NCBI GenBank assembly: GCA_963754305.1
Contig: CAVWFR010000002.1
Coordinates: 1 to 64,000, forward strand
DNA from: DATEDA01 sp963754305
GTDB lineage: Bacteria; Pseudomonadota; Gammaproteobacteria; Burkholderiales; SG8-39
DNA: 64,000 nucleotides
Direction: 5' to 3'
Shown here: one piece after another, positions 37,185 through 45,288 of the stretch
How positions within the stretch are numbered: position 1 is the stretch's first letter
How the letters are laid out: each line of letters begins with the position of its first letter
The notes under the pieces: generated by a model
Database searches by the model: none
Seen by the model: the letters and a program-made list of their open reading frames with translations, nothing else
What the model was told of the DNA's origin: nothing
Made by a program: the position numbers and the translations under genes

Positions 37185-38228
37185 CTAATCGGAGAGAAGC
37201 CCGAAACAGAGACAATTTCGCTCGCTGACCGCAATACAGATTCCTTTGCATCCCTTGCACTTTCCGCCGCCCGACGGAGCTTCGAGCTCGCCGGCAGCGG
37301 GAGCTCCAGCCGGGTTCTGTCGCTCATAGAGCCGTTCCGCCCGGATCAATGCTCCGCCGAGTTCCGATAGCGGTCTCGCTGCGAGCGAGATCTTCTTGCC
37401 GCCGAGCAGATCCCTCATTTCCCGCGGAGATAACTTCAATCCCAGGGAACCGACAATTCTCTTCAGACGTTCAAGAGCGGTCTGGAGCTTCGATGCGCGG
37501 GCTTCGTTTTCCCATTCGAGCTCGTCCCCGCCGAGCCATTCCAGCTCCTCCGATTGCGATGGTTCCTGGCTTGCCCCCGAGGACGATGGCTCCTCGCTGG
37601 GCGCTGATGACGAAGGCTCTTCGGTCGCCCCCGATGGCGACGGCTCTCCGCCGGGGCCTGGTTGCGACGGTTCCGGACCCTGACCTGATGGCGACGGCTC
37701 GGCGCCACGCCCGGATGGTTTCGCTTTGGCTGCGATCAGCGCCTTCCTGGTTTCCGGCCCGGCAATGCCATCCGCGGGCAGATTCTGCTGTCCCTGAAAC
37801 GTGCGCAGCGCGCTGCGCGCGGCGGCATTCATCACCCCGGTTATCGGCAGACGCAAACCCAGCACCTGATTCAGCGAGATCTGTACCCAGCGCACGTACT
37901 CGCTGCGCTGTTCTACCGGTGCGGCGGTGACCGGCTCCCGAATCGAATCGGTTGGCCACCCGGCTCGTCTGGCTGATCGCGGCGGGCGTCTCGGTGATCG
38001 CTGCGGACGCCGGATCAGACGTTTGGGCGGCCCGGGACGGCGCTGTGGTGGGCGGCGAGGCGGCGCGCCGCGCATTCGCGGTCGCGGGGCGCGGCCGGGC
38101 ATCCGCCCGAAACGACGAAACTCGTCTTCCCACTCTTCGTCGGCAAGCTCGGTATCGAACGACTCGAAGTTTGCGGCCTGGGTTTCGGCTTCGTATGGTT
38201 CGGCTTCAAGAAGGAACGAATCTTTCAT
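37185..38228 (-). CDS. Peptidoglycan-binding-domain protein with acidic leader and cysteine-rich tail
   Basis: A 347-residue modular protein. Residues 1-38 are acidic (LLEAEPYEAETQ, then FDTELADEEWEDEF). Residues 39-90 are Arg/Pro-rich. Residues 110-165 match a PG_binding_1 domain (YVRWVQISLNQVLGL, then RSALRTFQGQQNLPADGIAG). A low-complexity Pro/Ser/Gly/Glu stretch, an acidic second patch (EELEWLGGDELEWE), and a predicted helical region follow. The C-terminus carries six cysteines in GKCKGCKGICIAVSERNCLC. No signal peptide is seen. AAAGGAAG precedes the ATG. The mix suggests a wall-anchored or delivered protein whose cysteine tail may bind metal or be processed; the function is unknown. Confidence 0.78.
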   Translation of the reverse strand: MKDSFLLEAEPYEAETQAANFESFDTELADEEWEDEFRRFGRMPGRAPRPRMRGAPPRRPPQRRPGPPKRLIRRPQRSPRRPPRSARRAGWPTDSIREPVTAAPVEQRSEYVRWVQISLNQVLGLRLPITGVMNAAARSALRTFQGQQNLPADGIAGPETRKALIAAKAKPSGRGAEPSPSGQGPEPSQPGPGGEPSPSGATEEPSSSAPSEEPSSSGASQEPSQSEELEWLGGDELEWENEARASKLQTALERLKRIVGSLGLKLSPREMRDLLGGKKISLAARPLSELGGALIRAERLYERQNPAGAPAAGELEAPSGGGKCKGCKGICIAVSERNCLCFGLLSD

Positions 38229-38289
38229 GACGCTTCCTTTCGCGTTTACGCGTGCGTTCCGCAGCAATGACGACGGATATGCATGCGCT

Positions 38290-39465
38290 TCACCACGTAA
38301 ACGCCGCGGCCGTCGTCGTTCGCGGCCGACGTGGCGTGACCGCCGGCCAGAAGGTGCCGCAGATTTGCGGTCGGGACGGCCCGCGCCGGAGACGCAGCGA
38401 GCGCGGCCCAGTGACCACGGCGTAGTGCAGATGGGTACCGGAGCTGAAGCCGACGCAATCGGCGCCGACCTCGGCGATCAGACGGCCTGCTGCCACCTGC
38501 TGCCCGGTCCCCACGCGGTGTCGAGGGCTGAACTGCACATGGGCGTAGATGGTGTACACGGACAAACCGCGGGGTTGCCGGCCCGGGCCGCGACCGGCGT
38601 GCTCGACGATAACCGCGCGGCCGTAACTCAAGGTATTGCACGCGGCGCTGGTGTTGGTCCCGTTGACGCAGCCGATGGCGACTGCGCAGGTTTGCAGTGT
38701 GCCCACATCGCCCGCGTAGACAACCAGCCCGTCGGCGACTACCGGAATAGGTGTGCCGGCCGGTACATCGATGTCGATGGCCGGGTGCTGGCGCAGCTCG
38801 CATAGAGCGGCGTTGGGGGTGGCGTCGAAATCCTGGGTCAGGCGCGCGCGTGGGAATGGATCGCGCTCGGCACGGATGGTTTTCATCCTCGTCCAGGTCT
38901 GTGGCCCAAGCATCCCGTCGACCTTTATCCGTTGGATGCGCTGAAACCGGGCGACGGACTGGGCAAAGTCGGCAGCGGGCAACGGCCCGCCGGCACGCGC
39001 GCACCGGAGCAGATTGACTTCGATCTGATCGACGAGGGTTCCCCAGCCGATCGAGCGCGCTGACCGAACGTTGAACGCCACCGCCCTGCTTACCGCCGCC
39101 GGACTCGTCAGTATTCGCGGGGTCGGCACGCACCGGGCGCCGGCGACCTCGAGCTCTTCTTCGCGGGAGCCGTCGGGAACCGCTGGCCCAATCTCGCGTT
39201 GAGGGCGTTGAAAAAAACCACCGCCTGGCGGCGCACGCTTGCGAGTTTCGCTCTCTAGCGATGGTGCTTCCTCGAAATCCTCGAAATCCTCCAGGTCGAT
39301 CGCCTCTTCGGTGAACTCGCCTTCAAACGAGTCTTCGCCATCGGCAAATTCAGCATAACCGTCGGCTTCGAGATCCTCCAGTTCGTCGCTAGACAGTTCG
39401 CTCGACTCATCGAGTTCCGGGTCCAGCTCGAAGCGCTCTGCCGCGAAAGTAAGACGTTCGTTCAT
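38290..39465 (-). CDS. Peptidoglycan-binding plus M23-like peptidase with acidic leader
   Basis: A 391-residue protein. Residues 1-80 are very acidic (FELDPELDESSELSSDELED, then FEDFEEAPSLE). A helical region with a peptidoglycan-binding-like unit follows (SVARFQRIQRIKVDGMLGPQ). The C-terminal domain is M23-like: HPAIDIDVPAGTPI near residue 225, IYAHVQFSPRH, and GTHLHYAV near residue 355 with the metal ligands. Two cysteine-containing inserts distinguish it from classical LytM. There is no signal peptide. The ATG has AGGAGGGAG upstream. The HPAIDID segment has His and Asp in the expected places. Confidence 0.82.
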   Translation of the reverse strand: MNERLTFAAERFELDPELDESSELSSDELEDLEADGYAEFADGEDSFEGEFTEEAIDLEDFEDFEEAPSLESETRKRAPPGGGFFQRPQREIGPAVPDGSREEELEVAGARCVPTPRILTSPAAVSRAVAFNVRSARSIGWGTLVDQIEVNLLRCARAGGPLPAADFAQSVARFQRIQRIKVDGMLGPQTWTRMKTIRAERDPFPRARLTQDFDATPNAALCELRQHPAIDIDVPAGTPIPVVADGLVVYAGDVGTLQTCAVAIGCVNGTNTSAACNTLSYGRAVIVEHAGRGPGRQPRGLSVYTIYAHVQFSPRHRVGTGQQVAAGRLIAEVGADCVGFSSGTHLHYAVVTGPRSLRLRRGPSRPQICGTFWPAVTPRRPRTTTAAAFTW

Positions 39466-39522
39466 GACTCCCTCCTGATCGCATGGATCGAGATGGCGTA
39501 TCGAGTGCCGATGTCGAGGCAG

Positions 39523-40230
39523 TTACTTGACTCCCAGGCTTGAGCACGATGCCGACGCAAAACGGCCCCGTCCATTGCTTAGGGTGAATACCAGCTGATC
39601 GCGCAGCCGCTCGAGCGTCCGTGATTTTCTCCAGAACCCTTGCAGCTGCTTCACGAGGCAGGTCACTTTCGCGATGTCCTTCGGGGTGCAGCCTTGGCGC
39701 AGATAGGCCCCGCTTTGCACGCGCTGCCGCATGGCTTTGAGCATGTTCTGAAGGGTCGTGAATTCCCGCTTTGCCGTCTTCGTGAGCTCGTCGATCTTCG
39801 CCTGGTCCCGGGGCGTCTTCTTCTGCAGCGCGCGCAGCATGAGGATCCGCTGGTTGAAAGACTGAAGGAGCCTGCGCAAGGCGTGAAAGTCCAGGTAAGG
39901 CGCCTGGCATGGCAGCGGGCTCGTCTTGTAGGGGCCGGAAGGTATCGTTCCACCCGCGGGTCCCTTGAAGCGGGAACGAGAGGGCCAGCCCGGCGCTCGC
40001 GACGGATCGTAGACTCCCGTCTCGTTTGCGTCGAAAGCGAGCTGCTCGGCTTCGTCGAATTCCAGCGACGAGTCTTGCGTCGATTTGCCACACCATGGGC
40101 AACCGTATCGAGCAGCCGATTCCTGATCCGACTCAAGGTCGAAAGATTCCAGGCTGTCCTGCGATGACTCGCCGTCGAGCTCCGAATCGAATTCGAAGTA
40201 CGCATTCTCGAAATCAGATCGCCCGTTCAT
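39523..40230 (-). CDS. Acidic-leader protein with CPWCG motif, unknown function
   Basis: A 235-residue protein not recognised as a known family. Residues 1-42 are acidic and Phe-rich (YFEFDSELDGES, then LESFDLESDQE). A CPWCG motif at residues 44-48 could bind metal or be redox-active. The C-terminal 140 residues are helical and basic (FHALRRLLQSFNQRILMLR, then LTKTAKREFTTLQNMLKAM) with two further cysteines. No signal peptide is seen. The start MNGRSDFEN has GGGAGATCACC upstream. Its first 17 bases overlap the end of the PLP-enzyme gene, so the two are probably coupled. Confidence 0.65.
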   Translation of the reverse strand: MNGRSDFENAYFEFDSELDGESSQDSLESFDLESDQESAARYGCPWCGKSTQDSSLEFDEAEQLAFDANETGVYDPSRAPGWPSRSRFKGPAGGTIPSGPYKTSPLPCQAPYLDFHALRRLLQSFNQRILMLRALQKKTPRDQAKIDELTKTAKREFTTLQNMLKAMRQRVQSGAYLRQGCTPKDIAKVTCLVKQLQGFWRKSRTLERLRDQLVFTLSNGRGRFASASCSSLGVK

Positions 40231-41320
40231 GGTGATCTCCCGATCGCAAGGGGGTTCGTTGCTCAATGCCGGTCGCGTCTTTTATGGCGGCAACCGCACG
40301 GTCGATGTCGGCAGGAGTATGGCGAGCGGTGATGAGCAAACTGACGCGTGATCGTTGTCCGTCACGCGCATGGTGCGCGACTGTCCGAACTCCGGATCGC
40401 AGGAGGTGCTCGTGCGTCGCTGCAGCGTCGGTCCCGGACACGGGAAGCAGGGTCTGTACGGGGAACGATCCGCCAATTGCCTGCAGCCCGGTTTTCGCAA
40501 GGCGGTCTTGGAAGCGTCTGAGAAGCCGTGTAAGCCGCTGCCTTAACTTGTCCCCGTGCGAATGATTGATTTCCAGCGCCCGCCGTGCGGCGTGAATGAC
40601 CGCGCGCGACGGCGGGCTCGTGTGCACGCGCGTCTCGCTCTTCGCTTCAAAGGTCCGCACCATGGCATTGCTCCCGGCGAGCATCGCCAGCGGCGCGCCG
40701 AACGCCTTCGCCAGCGAACTGATCAGGAGAACGTTCGAGTGCGAGACGTCGTGAAAGCGCAGCGATCCGCCGCCTCCGATGCCCAAGGGTGTTTCCGCAC
40801 CTGGCGAGTGGCCGAGGATTCCGAGTGCCTGGGTATCGTCCAGCACCAGCAGCCCGCCGCTGTGCTGAATGATCTGCAGATAGGCGGCAATCGGCGCCGG
40901 CTGTCCGCAGCCCGGACAAAAGCCGTCCGCTACCACTACCGGCCGCAACCGCTGTCTGGCGCTCCGTTGCAGTGTGCGTCGGAGAGCTTCGCCGTCGTGA
41001 TGCGAGAAAGTCAGCACCGGAATCCGGCGTGCGGCGGCGCGCTCGACTCCCCAGCGGCCGATCGGGTAGACACCCGCATCCATATAGATCGCGTGGCGTC
41101 TGTCCAGCATCCCGAACAGATCCCAGAACAAGTGCAGCGTCGAGGACCCCAGCGTCGCGCGCTCGCACCCCACTAGGCCGGCAAGTGCCTCGGCGACCGT
41201 CGCATGACTCCGCGACTCCGCTAGGGCCGCCGGCCGCCCGGTCGTGAGCTGGTCCCATGGCGCAAGCGACCAGCTCGGATGGCGCAGACCGAGATAGAGC
41301 GCCGAAGTGAAGTCGAGCAT
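40214..41320 (-). CDS. PLP-dependent enzyme, alpha-oxoamine synthase (BioF/KBL)-like
   Basis: A 368-residue fold-type I PLP enzyme. It begins MLDFTSALYLGLRHPS, the usual opening of alpha-oxoamine synthases. VVVADGFCPGCGQPAP, the cofactor Asp in LLVLDDTQALGILGHSPG, and the Schiff-base Lys in ISSLAKAFGAPLA are visible. These enzymes condense an acyl-CoA with an amino acid; BioF, KBL and sphingolipid or tambjamine-type enzymes belong here. It is a biosynthetic gene embedded in the wall-hydrolase cluster, 12 bases after the large unknown gene. Its product may be a modified lipid or peptide, but no substrate is suggested by the sequence. Confidence 0.82.
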   Translation of the reverse strand: MLDFTSALYLGLRHPSWSLAPWDQLTTGRPAALAESRSHATVAEALAGLVGCERATLGSSTLHLFWDLFGMLDRRHAIYMDAGVYPIGRWGVERAAARRIPVLTFSHHDGEALRRTLQRSARQRLRPVVVADGFCPGCGQPAPIAAYLQIIQHSGGLLVLDDTQALGILGHSPGAETPLGIGGGGSLRFHDVSHSNVLLISSLAKAFGAPLAMLAGSNAMVRTFEAKSETRVHTSPPSRAVIHAARRALEINHSHGDKLRQRLTRLLRRFQDRLAKTGLQAIGGSFPVQTLLPVSGTDAAATHEHLLRSGVRTVAHHARDGQRSRVSLLITARHTPADIDRAVAAIKDATGIEQRTPLRSGDHHERAI

Positions 41321-41332
41321 TCGCGATCTGAT

Positions 41333-43219
41333 TCATGCCCGCCCCGGCCTTCTTTGCTGTTCCACAAGTCGATTGCGAAGATGCACGGAAGGCTGGAGAT
41401 AGCGCGCGGATCCTTTCTCGGTTCCCACGGTCTCGACCGACAGGTCGACTCCGGTCGCGGCGCGATAGGCATGGATGTAACCTTGAATCTCCGGTCTCCA
41501 ATAACGCGCCCAGTTCTTGGCTTGCTCCTGATCGTTGACGTCGATCCAATCACCATAGCGGATCGAGAGCACGATCTGCTCTCCCCAGACTCCGAGATCG
41601 CTGAAATGGGTGATCGTGGTATCGCTCCATCCCTGGAGTTTCTTCATCGTGTCGACCTGGCCCATCCACGCTTCCCTGTACGGAACCATTGCACGCCCGC
41701 GCAGAAACTCGCGGATTTCCGGTCGCGCCAGCAACCATTGCTCGATGAGCATCTCCACCCGCGCCGTCCACGGAAGATCGCCGAATTGATTGTGGGCGCC
41801 TTCGGCGAGCAGCAGGTGTACTTCGCGCAACGCGATAAGCAGCGCGAAGCCATCCGCGATCACCGTGGTATCGGCATCTTCATGGTAGAAGACCGAAGTC
41901 CGATAAAGCAGGTTATGGAAGGCTTCGAGAAACTTGGAGCGACTATCCGCGGTTCGCATGGCCGGCACCGCCTTACCGTAAAGAGCGAGGCCATAGTGGT
42001 GGTCATACTCGTAGGCGCGGCGGGGCACGCTGAGCCGCTTGTACTCACTTTGGATATAACCCCAAAATAGATTGTTGAGCGGTCGCAAGGGATCGATTTC
42101 AAGATGCGCCAGCGGATCTCGATCGCCGCCACGATGGCGATTCTGGAACCGCAGGGCAATCGCGTTGAGCGTTTGGACCAGCATCCCTTCCTCATGCCAA
42201 TAAGACCAGATCAACTCGATCAGGCTCGGGCAGGAGAAGCGCTTTCTGAGAATCCCGTCGCAGTAAGGAAGTTTCTCGTCCCTTCTCGCTGGATCGAACC
42301 CAAACAGCGCATTGACGATGCGCGTGAGATAAGGGAGTGCTTGGGTCGGGCCGAGATACTGCTGCAAGCGACCGGTGATATCAGCGAGAGTGGGACGCGC
42401 GCCCAGCCGCGATTCCTCTTCCGCAAGATTCAGCAACTCGCCATGGCGAATCCCGATTCCGCATTCGAGAATCAGAAAGACTTCGGTTGCCGTCCGCAGC
42501 AGTTCATACGCGTCTACACCATGGATGGTGGGGCGGCTGATCAGGTCGTCCCGTCGCTCACCGAGCGTCGGCGCCCCCAAATCCAGCGCGCCGGACGCCA
42601 GTGGTCCGTCCTGATCGCTGCCCACGCACAAGACACGATTGATGAACTCGCTGTAGCGGTTGAAACCGATCATCTCGGTGTGATGCCGGATCGCCGGCCA
42701 CAGAGCCTGATCGGGTGTCTGTAGCGTAGCGGAGCGCTGCAGAACCACCTTGAGCGGTTGGCCGCTCCCAGATGCTTGATTCGCGAGCACCCCGACGCCG
42801 GTGGCTACCTTCGAGACTTCGCCCGTGAGGTTATCCATCTTGCTGTCGAGGTTGTACTTTAGATGCTGAGCGAATTCTTTTGCGCCCTTGGCTAACCGCT
42901 CGACGTCCTGGGACGAAACCGACCGCGGCAGCACGTTGACATCGATGTCCCCAGCACTTTCGGTGGCGCCAGCCGATCCCCTGCCCGCCACCTTCGCTTT
43001 GACGTGGATCGTGTAGTGGCCCGATGGGAGGCCAGTGGTGTCCCAGACAATGACGTCGGTGACGTCCGGCTCAAGCGGCTGAATCTTCAGTACGTCCTCG
43101 CCGAGGGGCCCTTTCACACGCCATTTGCAGTCGCTAATCTTGGCCGGAGCGGAAGCGGTCAATGTGACCTGCATGCCTTCTTGTATTTCCGTCGGTTGAC
43201 AATTGATTTCGATCTTCAT
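41333..43219 (-). CDS. Large unknown protein with N-terminal Ig-like domain
   Basis: A 628-residue protein not recognised. Residues 1-100 are beta-rich with an Ig/PKD-like pattern (TEIQEGMQVTLTASAP, then WDTTGLPSGHYTIHVKAKV). A short amphipathic helical segment with Gly-rich turn (NLDSKMDNLTGEVSKVATG) follows. The rest (about 180-628) is alpha-helical with many aromatic residues (GIGIRHGELLNLAEEESRL, SYWHEEGMLVQTLNAIALRF, WARYWRPEIQGYIHAYRAA). No signal peptide or membrane segment is seen. It lies 12 bases upstream of the PLP enzyme. It may be a scaffold or binding protein of the cluster. Confidence 0.7.
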   Translation of the reverse strand: MKIEINCQPTEIQEGMQVTLTASAPAKISDCKWRVKGPLGEDVLKIQPLEPDVTDVIVWDTTGLPSGHYTIHVKAKVAGRGSAGATESAGDIDVNVLPRSVSSQDVERLAKGAKEFAQHLKYNLDSKMDNLTGEVSKVATGVGVLANQASGSGQPLKVVLQRSATLQTPDQALWPAIRHHTEMIGFNRYSEFINRVLCVGSDQDGPLASGALDLGAPTLGERRDDLISRPTIHGVDAYELLRTATEVFLILECGIGIRHGELLNLAEEESRLGARPTLADITGRLQQYLGPTQALPYLTRIVNALFGFDPARRDEKLPYCDGILRKRFSCPSLIELIWSYWHEEGMLVQTLNAIALRFQNRHRGGDRDPLAHLEIDPLRPLNNLFWGYIQSEYKRLSVPRRAYEYDHHYGLALYGKAVPAMRTADSRSKFLEAFHNLLYRTSVFYHEDADTTVIADGFALLIALREVHLLLAEGAHNQFGDLPWTARVEMLIEQWLLARPEIREFLRGRAMVPYREAWMGQVDTMKKLQGWSDTTITHFSDLGVWGEQIVLSIRYGDWIDVNDQEQAKNWARYWRPEIQGYIHAYRAATGVDLSVETVGTEKGSARYLQPSVHLRNRLVEQQRRPGRA

Positions 43220-43282
43220 CGCTCATCTCCTTGCTGCAGTAAGTCGGGTTACAGTTAAGGCGCTGTTACAAATCGAACGGCC

Positions 43283-44575
43283 CTATGCGGCCAAAGCCGG
43301 ACGGGTGACTGCGCGGGTTGCCAGGGTGCTTTGAAGCGCCCAGTGAGTGAGCAGGCTGGCGAGCAGGTCGCTCTCCTCCTCTGGCGTGATCTGCCCGTCC
43401 GACTTCGCCTGACCGATGACTGCGAAAGCGAGCGACGGCGACGCCTTGCCCATCTGTGCCGGCGAACCGCGCCAGGCGCGCCAGTAGCTACTCAGCCGCG
43501 CCGGCTGGCGTTGTTCGGTCTCCATGACCTCGCCCAGCGATTTACCGCGCAACGCGCGCGGACGGTGGTTGACCAGCAGCGCTACAAAGCCCGGCATCGC
43601 TGCCTCGAGAATCGCGAACAGCTGCCGCCGCTCGCCGTCCAACCCGTCCAACGGATAGAACGACTCCCATAGCGCGGCGAGCCTCGCCCATTGCGGGTGC
43701 GGATAGAGCGCTTGCCCGATAGCGCAGGAGAGCTTGACCCGGATCCAGGGGATCGGATGCGGGTCCTCCAGGCTCAGCCGAAACACGAACACGCGTGGCA
43801 GGCTGACGACGCCGATGAGTCCGAGCGTGGACGCAATGCCGACTCTGGCGACGGACCAGAAGTCGGAGAGGATTTCCGAGATCCAGCGCTCCCACGAACG
43901 CCACGCGATGCGTTCGCTGCCGGCGTTGCCTTGCAGACCTTTGAGCACCGGGCGCAACGACGCAACCAGATCGAGCAACGCCGCACCTTGATGGCCCACC
44001 TCGTGGATCAGCGAGGACGCGATGCCGCTGCCGACCATGCGCTCGCGCGGCACGCGCACGATCGCGACCGGGTTTTCGCCGCCACCCGGCAAGCGCGTGC
44101 GGGCGCGGCGGATCGCGGCGCCGGTTCCGCGATCCAGGTAGCAGATCAGCGGCGGTGACTCGAAATAGCCGCCGGGCAGGTGCAGGGCGTCGGCGGCAAC
44201 GGCGTCGAGCCCGGACAACCACACCCCGGTGTCATGCTCGCTGCGCTGGGTGATGACGTCGGCGAACAGGTCGAACTGCGACAAGATGGTGTTGAAACGC
44301 AGACGCAGAAACGTGAACCGGCGCTGCGCCAGCTCGGGGCTGGCCATCCGGCCCTCGGGTCCTTGCAGCCACTGCAGATAGCCGAGCACACGGGCGCGCA
44401 ACTCACGCCTCCCGGTGGTCAGGTAGCGCTCGACCGCGATCTGTGCCTGCGGTGAGATCGCGGCGGCCGGCACCATCGCTTCGGAGAGCGCGAACGGCTT
44501 CACCCGCGCCAGACGCGTGAGCAGTCCGCGCGCCTCCTGCGTCAGCATCAGTGAAGCCACCGGGCGGCTCGGCAT
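43283..44575 (-). CDS. Putative HExxH zinc metalloprotease, unknown family
   Basis: A 430-residue protein. SSLIHEVGHQGAALL places His191, Glu192 and His195 of an HExxH zinc motif. Glu234 in WISEILSDFW is a plausible third ligand, as in gluzincins. The region downstream has hydrophobic segments (GIASTLGLIGVVSLPRVFVF), perhaps helices packed in the fold. The C-terminus has a GQITPEEESDLLASLLTHW segment. No signal peptide is seen. Its ATG is five bases after the stop of the second glycine-zipper gene, so they are almost certainly co-translated. It could be a processing protease for the acidic leaders; this is inference. Confidence 0.68.
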   Translation of the reverse strand: MPSRPVASLMLTQEARGLLTRLARVKPFALSEAMVPAAAISPQAQIAVERYLTTGRRELRARVLGYLQWLQGPEGRMASPELAQRRFTFLRLRFNTILSQFDLFADVITQRSEHDTGVWLSGLDAVAADALHLPGGYFESPPLICYLDRGTGAAIRRARTRLPGGGENPVAIVRVPRERMVGSGIASSLIHEVGHQGAALLDLVASLRPVLKGLQGNAGSERIAWRSWERWISEILSDFWSVARVGIASTLGLIGVVSLPRVFVFRLSLEDPHPIPWIRVKLSCAIGQALYPHPQWARLAALWESFYPLDGLDGERRQLFAILEAAMPGFVALLVNHRPRALRGKSLGEVMETEQRQPARLSSYWRAWRGSPAQMGKASPSLAFAVIGQAKSDGQITPEEESDLLASLLTHWALQSTLATRAVTRPALAA

Positions 44576-44580
44576 GACGG

Positions 44581-45258
44581 TCAGACACCTAGCAGGAGAA
44601 TCTTGCGACCACGGCGTATCCAGCGTCCGCTGCGACGCCTGCCGGAAGCGTCAGCGCTCGATTGGCCCGCACCGCTACGCGCACCGTTGCCCAGGCTGGG
44701 TACATGCCGGCGCGCCGCCGCGATGACCGCGGACTTCACGGCCTGCTGAGGATCGGCATCTGCCCCCGCGCTTGCGGCTTGTTTCGCGGCCGCGCCGGCG
44801 ACGCGAACGAAACGCTTCGCCATTTCGAATTCCTGGTCCTCGGGCTCCATGCCTTCAAACTCGGCTTCCAGCGCTTTGCTCACCGCGGAACCCAGCGCAG
44901 AGCCCACAGCTGTTCCCACCCCGGGTATGGGAATAAGAGATCCCAGGGCGCCGCCGACGAAAGGCAGCGCTTTCTTCGCCAAGCCCTTGAGGACCCCGCC
45001 CAGCGGTCGGAAAACGCGTCCGATCTTGCGCAGTCCGCGCCCGGCACGCTTGATGAGCTTGCCGAGGAACTGATCCAGCTCTTCCTCGCTCTGGATCGAC
45101 AGCAGCTCGGCCGCGAACTCCATCTCTTCGAATTCTTCGAACGGGCTCTCCAGATCGGTTTCGCCATCGAGCTCGAACTCATCGGTTTCGAACTCATCGG
45201 TTTCGAATTCGTCCATCTCTTGGTCGATTTCAGTCAATGTGCGATCGATGTCATGCAC
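44581..45258 (-). CDS. Glycine-zipper protein with acidic repeat leader, paralog 2
   Basis: A 225-residue protein. The leader has short tandem repeats (DEFETDEFETDEFELD), then EEFEEMEFAAELLSIQSEEE. A basic helix follows (LIKRAGRGLRKIGRVFRPL), then a glycine-rich hydrophobic stretch (VGGALGSLIPIPGVGTAVGS) that may insert in membranes. The EDQEFEMAKRFVRVAGAAAK segment and the C-terminal GRWIRRGRKILLLG are shared with the upstream paralog. No signal peptide. It is 30 bases after paralog 1. It resembles pore-forming or membrane-active proteins, but no activity is shown. Confidence 0.75.
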   Translation of the reverse strand: MHDIDRTLTEIDQEMDEFETDEFETDEFELDGETDLESPFEEFEEMEFAAELLSIQSEEELDQFLGKLIKRAGRGLRKIGRVFRPLGGVLKGLAKKALPFVGGALGSLIPIPGVGTAVGSALGSAVSKALEAEFEGMEPEDQEFEMAKRFVRVAGAAAKQAASAGADADPQQAVKSAVIAAARRHVPSLGNGARSGAGQSSADASGRRRSGRWIRRGRKILLLGV

Positions 45259-45288
45259 GGCTGTTCTCCTTGAGGGCTCGTTGCGCAG

